Shown in pieces: positions 28,788 to 34,662 of a DNA stretch of 34,662 nucleotides (positions within the stretch are counted from its first letter, which is position 1; every line of letters begins with the position of its first letter). A program made the position numbers and the translations under genes. The notes under the pieces were generated by a model. It did no database searches and was not told the origin of the DNA. It was given only the letters and a program-made list of their open reading frames with translations. The stretch covers positions 1 through 34,662 of the forward strand of contig JAURBX010000004.1 in the NCBI GenBank assembly GCA_030828745.1. The letters run 5' to 3'. Origin of the DNA: Flavobacteriaceae bacterium (GTDB taxonomy: Bacteria > Bacteroidota > Bacteroidia > Flavobacteriales > Flavobacteriaceae).

Positions 28788-31175
28788 TTATACTCTTAAC
28801 TGTTTACTTCTAATGAGTTGATTTACAAGTCCAATTCCAAGTCCTAATAGTAGGGGAAACAGCAACATACAGGCTTTCCAAAAAGAAGCGTTTTCAATTA
28901 TTTTCTCCTCTGCTAAAAAAGCTAGATTCCATGTTTTCTTTCTCAAGGATAAGCGTTCTTGATTTGCTGTCAAAGAATAAATTCCATTCATTATGAGGTC
29001 CTTGTTAGAATAAAAATTATTCGTCCATTTATCATAACCTAAACTCATGGGCTGACCTTTATCTGTTTGATTTTCAGCAAAATTCCCATCACCAAAAACA
29101 ATAAGATCAATAGTTCCTTTTTCTTGGTTGTTTTCTAAAGAAAGGGGTTTTATTCGATTTGAAAATAATGAAGTTTGATCTCCCTGAATTTGCACTCCAA
29201 GTATTTTTGCAGGCTCGTTAAATTGAGAGGGCTGAATTTTCACCATGACCTGATCTAAGTTGACGATTGCAGGTACGGGTATCGTTTGTGTATACTCAGA
29301 AGATTGAAGTAAAATTGTTTTTCTTAGGGCATTTGGAAGGGTGTCAATGGGACTGACAAATTGCGTTAAGACAGGGCCAAGGTCTTTTCCAATAATGTTA
29401 TCATTTTCGGGTTTAGAAAGGGGATAATATGGCCAAGGATAGGGGACGTATTGACTATTTTCTTCACTTCCATTGGCCAAAACAATAGGAGCGCTATACA
29501 AATCTTTGATTAGCTCTTTACGCACTCGGATTCCGAAATTGAAGAAGTAATCATCCAGATTGAGTTCTCTGGGAAATCCATAGGTTTTTCCTTTAATATT
29601 AAAAAGACTGTCCCGATCAAGACCTAAACCATCTACAAGCCAAAATTGTTTTCCTCCAGATAAAGCATGTTGGTCTAAAATATACTTTTCGGTTTGAGTA
29701 AAGGCGGTTTTGGGATTTGAAATGAATAAAGCATCAAAACGAGTAAGGTTTTTTAAACTTTGCTGTGGACTTACTTTTTCTTGCTTTAAATCAAATGCTG
29801 CAAGATTGTAATAAGGACTTAAGCTTTGAAGAAGGTCAGCGATTTTGATATCTTCTGAAGTCTCGTGTGAGGTAAGGACTGCCAGATTTTGTTTCTCTTT
29901 TAGTGTGATTTTATAAATACCATCCATGATGTGGTATTCTAATTGTTGGAGAGAACGAACCAATTTATCATTTTCCGTATCCCCCAATTGTTTTTGAAGT
30001 AAAGACACACGTTCAGAACGTTCTCCTCTATTGACAATAATCCATGGAAAAATTAGATTTTCATTTCGCTTACCTTCCTTATTTTCAACTACTATTTCTG
30101 GAGTCATTCCATACCGTTGCATTTCTGTTATAACTTGCTTATTGGTCCCAATCTCAAAGGGATCGTTATAACTAATGATGAATTGATTGGAATAACTTTG
30201 TAGTTGATTAAGAAAAGTATCCAGTTCATTTCTAAAGCGTAAATAAGGTCCAGGTAATTCTCCTGATAGAAAAACATCTAAGCGTATTGGCTCGTCTAGG
30301 GTTTGAATTTTGGATATTGTACTCGGCGAAAGACTATAGCGTTTATCTACAGTCAAGTCCAGTTGAAAATGTGCTTTATTACTCAAGTAGACCGCAAGTA
30401 AGGTTCCAATAAAAATAATTAGGGGCATTTTAATTACTTTGATTAACCCGCCTTTATTTTCTACTTGTTGAACTCCCAGAAGGAAATATCCAGTCAAAAA
30501 ACCTGTAAAATAGAGTGTGGTTTTAAAAGTTAATACCCCTCGGCTTATATTCAAATAATGTGCATAAATACCAATCTCATTAATGAATTTAAAAAGAGCA
30601 TTATTAGTAGTGAAATCAGCAATAAAAAACCACAAATAAAATTGAGAAAAACAGCCTAAAACCGCAACTAAAAATGAGACTACTTGATTCTGAAAGAGGA
30701 GAGAACTGATCAGACTAATGACCATAAAAAGTAAACCAACAAAGATCAGCCCTAAATAGGAACCTAAAACACTACCAAAATCAATAAAGGAATCGGGAGC
30801 TAACAGGGATTGAATGGCAAATAAATTGATGCTTGTTGGTAGTAAAGCAATTCCAAAAACAATAATAATTCCTAACAACTTTCCAGCATAAATTTCCCAA
30901 GCCGCTAGAGGTTTAGTAAGCATCAATTCAAAAGTACCACTTGCAATCTCTTCCGAAAAACTTCGCATGCTTAAGGTAGGAATGAGAATTAGAAAAAGCC
31001 AAGGCGATAATTCGAAGAAGGGAGTAAAATCTCCAAACCCAGAGTTGAGAATACTAAATGGAGTGTCAAAAAACCACAATAAAAGGGAATTCACAATCAA
31101 ATAAGTCCCGATAACTAGATAACCTATTGGACTGCTGAAGAAAAAACGCAACTCTCTTTTTGCAATACTCCACAT
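28788..31175 (-). CDS. gldFG: Fused gliding-motility ABC transporter protein: GldF (permease) + GldG
   Basis: Single ORF; N-terminal ~240 aa MWSIAKRELRFFFSSPIGYLVIG...RSFSEEIASGTFELMLTKPL (GldF), then RFDLT-like FQLDLTVDKRYSLSPSTISKI...LDVFLSGELPGPYLRFRNELDTFLNQL...YPWPYYPLSKPENDNIIGKDLGPV...YDKWTNNFYSNKDLIMNGIYSLT (GldG). Confidence 0.9.
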   Translation of the reverse strand: MWSIAKRELRFFFSSPIGYLVIGTYLIVNSLLLWFFDTPFSILNSGFGDFTPFFELSPWLFLILIPTLSMRSFSEEIASGTFELMLTKPLAAWEIYAGKLLGIIIVFGIALLPTSINLFAIQSLLAPDSFIDFGSVLGSYLGLIFVGLLFMVISLISSLLFQNQVVSFLVAVLGCFSQFYLWFFIADFTTNNALFKFINEIGIYAHYLNISRGVLTFKTTLYFTGFLTGYFLLGVQQVENKGGLIKVIKMPLIIFIGTLLAVYLSNKAHFQLDLTVDKRYSLSPSTISKIQTLDEPIRLDVFLSGELPGPYLRFRNELDTFLNQLQSYSNQFIISYNDPFEIGTNKQVITEMQRYGMTPEIVVENKEGKRNENLIFPWIIVNRGERSERVSLLQKQLGDTENDKLVRSLQQLEYHIMDGIYKITLKEKQNLAVLTSHETSEDIKIADLLQSLSPYYNLAAFDLKQEKVSPQQSLKNLTRFDALFISNPKTAFTQTEKYILDQHALSGGKQFWLVDGLGLDRDSLFNIKGKTYGFPRELNLDDYFFNFGIRVRKELIKDLYSAPIVLANGSEENSQYVPYPWPYYPLSKPENDNIIGKDLGPVLTQFVSPIDTLPNALRKTILLQSSEYTQTIPVPAIVNLDQVMVKIQPSQFNEPAKILGVQIQGDQTSLFSNRIKPLSLENNQEKGTIDLIVFGDGNFAENQTDKGQPMSLGYDKWTNNFYSNKDLIMNGIYSLTANQERLSLRKKTWNLAFLAEEKIIENASFWKACMLLFPLLLGLGIGLVNQLIRSKQLRV

Positions 31176-31177
31176 AA

Positions 31178-32008
31178 TCAATCAAATTTTATTGTTATTG
31201 GATCTCGGTAGTCCAAGCCAAAAAGGGAACTTGCACTCCCAACAGTCAGCGGATTACTTTTGTAAACCGCTAATTCTAAATGTCCAGCAGAATTAAATAA
31301 GGCTAATTTCTTACCGTCCTCTTCGCGTTTTTCTTTGGGTAGCTTGAAATCAATTGCTTTGCTGTAACTTTCATAAATTTTACGAAATTTAAGGGTTCTT
31401 GCAAAAATGGTAAAAGGTCTTGTTTTCCCTATTTCTTTAAAAAGTTTAATGGTAATATTGGTGACAACATTACCGTAATTATCAATGTAGATAACACTTC
31501 CCAATATTTGATTTCCCTCTGGGTTAATTACGGGTTTTACATTTGTGAGTTCACGAATTTCCTTGATGGGATTTCCAATCACTTCCAAGGTTCCATTTCT
31601 CGCAATATGAGCTGCAACATGAATGAATACATCCAAAACTGGAAAAGAGGTGACTACTGAGTTGTGAATATTAATTGCCACTGTTTTTTTTGCTTTTAAG
31701 CCTTCTTTGATTAAAGAGAAAATGCCATTGTCTGCTCCGATAAAAAAGTGCCCTTCAAATTCCATCGCCAGATGAATGTTTTCTGGTGTCAGTTCGGATT
31801 CTACTCCGATAATATGAATACTTCCCTTTGGAAAAGCAGAAAAAGCATTCTTTAAGATATAAGCCGTTTCTGAATGGTTGTAGGGGGTTATTTGATGAGA
31901 AATGTCGATTATGGAAGCTTCTGGAATATGATTCAACAGAGCCGCTTTTATTACTGCAATTGAATAATCTTTATGGCCAAAATCGGTAGTCAACGTAATG
32001 ATGGTCAT
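31178..32008 (-). CDS. SAM hydrolase / SAM hydroxide adenosyltransferase family (DUF62)
   Basis: 276 aa; ITLTTDFGHKDYSIAVIKAAL, IIDISHQITPYN, GADNGIFSLI, YIDNYGNVVTNI. Confidence 0.92.
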   Translation of the reverse strand: MTIITLTTDFGHKDYSIAVIKAALLNHIPEASIIDISHQITPYNHSETAYILKNAFSAFPKGSIHIIGVESELTPENIHLAMEFEGHFFIGADNGIFSLIKEGLKAKKTVAINIHNSVVTSFPVLDVFIHVAAHIARNGTLEVIGNPIKEIRELTNVKPVINPEGNQILGSVIYIDNYGNVVTNITIKLFKEIGKTRPFTIFARTLKFRKIYESYSKAIDFKLPKEKREEDGKKLALFNSAGHLELAVYKSNPLTVGSASSLFGLDYRDPITIKFD

Positions 32009-32107
32009 AAACTAAAAAATCTAATATTAATTAAGTAAAATTATCCTATTTTTATACGCAGACTTATTCCTGCATCACAAAAATAATTTATTTTAAACTA
32101 CCAGCCT

Positions 32108-33061
32108 TTGAATGAAATAAAAATTGATTTATCTGAAATAAATACACAAGAATTTTTTGGAGATCAAAATGCGAATATAGCAAAGCTCCGTACCTATTTT
32201 CCTAAGATTAAAATTGTAGCAAGAGGATCATCTTTTAAAGCGTATGGAGAAGAGAATCAGCTAGTTGAATTAAAAAAGCGTGTCGCACTTTTAATTTCTC
32301 ACTTTGGAAAATTTAATGTTTTAAATGATGAAATTATAGATCGTATTGTCTTGGCAGGAAATGAAGAAAATATTGAATTGAACTCAGGCACGGAAATTCC
32401 GATTCTTCATGGGGTAGGAGGAAAAATTATAAAAGCTAAAACCTTCAATCAGAAGCGTTTGGTGGAATCCATGCGAAAAAATGATATGGTATTTGCTATT
32501 GGCCCTGCGGGTACGGGTAAGACCTATACAGGGGTTGCCTTAGCAGTCAATGCGCTCAAAGAAAAGCAAGTAAAACGAATTATACTCACTCGACCTGCGG
32601 TCGAGGCTGGTGAAAATTTAGGTTTTTTACCTGGTGATTTGAATGAAAAACTGGATCCTTACATGCAGCCGCTTTATGATGCGCTTAGAGATATGATTCC
32701 AAGCGAAAAATTAAAAAGTCATATAGAAAAAGGAATCATTCAAATTGCTCCCTTGGCTTTTATGCGTGGACGAACTCTCGATAATGCTTTTGTTATTTTG
32801 GATGAAGCTCAAAATACCACCCACGCACAAATGAAAATGTTTCTAACACGAATGGGAAAGAATGCAAAGTTTATGATCACGGGAGATCCAGGACAAATTG
32901 ACTTACCCAGACGTGTAATTTCAGGATTGAAAGAAGCGCTTTTAATTTTAAAGAATGCTTCAGGGATAGGAATTATTTACCTTGATGATAAAGATGTTAT
33001 TCGACACCCATTAGTAAAGAAAGTAATTGAAGCTTATAAAAATATTGAACACGATAATTAA
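32108..33061 (+). CDS. PhoH family ATPase, probable TTG start
   Basis: 317 aa; [90 protein letters not shown]; no in-frame ATG at the N-terminus, TTG at 32108. Confidence 0.94.
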   Translation: MNEIKIDLSEINTQEFFGDQNANIAKLRTYFPKIKIVARGSSFKAYGEENQLVELKKRVALLISHFGKFNVLNDEIIDRIVLAGNEENIELNSGTEIPILHGVGGKIIKAKTFNQKRLVESMRKNDMVFAIGPAGTGKTYTGVALAVNALKEKQVKRIILTRPAVEAGENLGFLPGDLNEKLDPYMQPLYDALRDMIPSEKLKSHIEKGIIQIAPLAFMRGRTLDNAFVILDEAQNTTHAQMKMFLTRMGKNAKFMITGDPGQIDLPRRVISGLKEALLILKNASGIGIIYLDDKDVIRHPLVKKVIEAYKNIEHDN

Positions 33062-33063
33062 CT

Positions 33064-34014
33064 ATGTCAAACGCCTTAATGCATACGAGCCTTCAGTTAG
33101 AAGGATTGAAATCTAAATACACGGGAAAAGTTCGTGAAGTTTATCGTCTAGAAAACGAAACCTTAATCATGATAGCGACGGATAGACTATCTGCTTTTGA
33201 CGTTGTAATGCCCAAGGGAATCCCTTTTAAGGGTCAAATTCTAAATCAGATAGCGACTAAAATGTTAGAAGCGACTTCTGATATTGTTCCCAATTGGCTC
33301 CTTGCGACTCCAGATCCCAACGTTTCTGTGGGTGTCGCTTGTGATCCCTTCAAAATTGAAATGGTGATCCGAGGATATTTATCAGGACATGCAGCAAGAA
33401 CATACAAAAACGGAGGGCGTTTACTTTGTGGAGTCACGATGCCGGAGGGAATGATTGAAAACGATCCTTTTCCAACTCCCATAATTACACCAGCGACCAA
33501 GGCGGAAGAAGGCCATGATGAAGACATTTCAAGAGAAGATATTATCGCACAAGGTATTGTCAGTGAATCAGATTATTTGAAATTAGAATCCTATACCCAA
33601 AAGCTCTTTGCTCGAGGGACGGAAATAGCCAAAAAACAGGGTCTTATTTTAGTCGATACAAAATATGAATTTGGTAAAACTGCTTCTGGAGAAATTTTGC
33701 TGATTGATGAAATTCATACTCCAGATTCTTCGCGTTATTTTTATGAAGAGGGATATGATGAGCGACAAGCACAGGGATTACCTCAAAAGCAATTGTCAAA
33801 AGAATTTGTGAGACAATGGCTTATTTCTAATGGTTTTCAGGGGCTAGAGGGACAAGTCTTGCCTGAGATGAGTGACAGTTTGATTGATTCCATTTCAGAG
33901 CGATACATTGAATTGTATGAAAAAATCACAGGACAGTCTTTTGAAAAAGCGACTATTTCAAATATGCAAGAACGTATTCAAGAGAACATTTCAAATTATT
34001 TAAAAGGGTGCTAA
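33064..34014 (+). CDS. purC: Phosphoribosylaminoimidazole-succinocarboxamide synthase
   Basis: 316 aa; [80 protein letters not shown]. Confidence 0.95.
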   Translation: MSNALMHTSLQLEGLKSKYTGKVREVYRLENETLIMIATDRLSAFDVVMPKGIPFKGQILNQIATKMLEATSDIVPNWLLATPDPNVSVGVACDPFKIEMVIRGYLSGHAARTYKNGGRLLCGVTMPEGMIENDPFPTPIITPATKAEEGHDEDISREDIIAQGIVSESDYLKLESYTQKLFARGTEIAKKQGLILVDTKYEFGKTASGEILLIDEIHTPDSSRYFYEEGYDERQAQGLPQKQLSKEFVRQWLISNGFQGLEGQVLPEMSDSLIDSISERYIELYEKITGQSFEKATISNMQERIQENISNYLKGC

Positions 34015-34662
34015 TTATTGAACATCATGAAGTTCTTCAATAACTTGAATAGCAAAGGGAAGGATTGGATTTTCATCTGAGCATTTTTTGTTTAATCTGA
34101 GCTTTATTGAAGTTTGGTATACGTTAAAGGAATTCTGAAAACTTTTTGCTTGATCTAACAAATGGGATGGACCCTTATCGTTGTAAAATAAAACTATTGG
34201 CGTATTTGTTTCCCATGGGGAAATTTCATTTTGTTTTAAAGCGTAAATAAAATCAGTATCCTCTCCACTTAAAATGCCGTCTGAAAAATTTGAATTAAAT
34301 ACTGATTCTGGTAATACCATGTTCAATTCAATGGAATCGATGGGAGTACCCATTTCAATATTTTCTGCATAGTCCTCTTTTAAGTAATGATTCCATCCGA
34401 ATGATAATTTGGGATAGATCGTTTTATAGCTCTGAATAAGTTTTAATAAATAGGTCAATTCTTTTTCATTTTGATTATTATTTAATACATTTTTAACCCA
34501 TTTTTTCTTTAATAACAACCCCTCTCCTGCAATTCACTTATCGATTGAAATGTCTTCTTTTCTTTCCATAAGCTGATGCATTGCTAGAGTTATAGGGGCT
34601 CCCTCTAAATACCCCGCGAGGGAGATTTTACTATCGTTTTTGATTCCATTTTCTTTAAAGTA
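34015..34662 (-). pseudogene. Degraded secreted alpha/beta-hydrolase (lipase-like) gene, continues past window end
   Basis: Reading through: YFKENGIKNDSKISLAGYLEGAPITLAMHQLMERKEDISIDK*IAGEGLLLKKKWVKNVL...LPESVFNSNFSDG...PWETNTPIVLFYNDKGPSHLLDQAKSFQNSF; in-frame TGA and a nucleophile elbow reading GYLEG instead of GYSQG. Confidence 0.68.

Noticed and set aside
1-34662. CRISPR arrays, tRNA/rRNA genes, transposases, phage or toxin-antitoxin/defence modules
   Set aside because: None visible by eye on either strand; the SAM hydrolase was considered as an anti-restriction gene but sits in a chromosomal gld/phoH/purC context and matches the cellular DUF62 family

Overview
34.7 kb chromosomal window from a Flavobacteriia-type (Bacteroidota) genome, inferred from AT-rich sequence, GldF/GldG, SusD-like remnants and TAnnTTTG promoters. 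Most of it is dense housekeeping sequence: split transketolase, tgt, LptF/G permease, accA, dnaB, prfB, ABC-F, dnaN, PhoH, purC, SAM hydrolase, peptidases and threonine aldolase. I saw no tRNA, rRNA, CRISPR array, prophage or transposase. Items worth a second look: (1) a cysteine-synthase-like gene overlapping a serine-palmitoyltransferase-like gene, a candidate sulfonolipid (cysteate to capnine) module; (2) a convergent thiolase-like/AMP-ligase pair in which the thiolase has lost two canonical catalytic positions and the ligase carries an in-frame A11 tract; (3) one uninterrupted ORF fusing GldF and GldG; (4) a GDPD-like + alkaline phosphatase fusion close to a PhoD-like phosphatase; (5) a prfB +1 frameshift site where a 6-bp hairpin occupies the usual internal Shine-Dalgarno position; (6) three gene graveyards: aldolase/IolG, SusD tail with its terminator, and an alpha/beta hydrolase with a Ser-to-Leu nucleophile change plus a nonsense codon. 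No wholly new defence or mobile system was evident. All family calls are by eye, without database searches.
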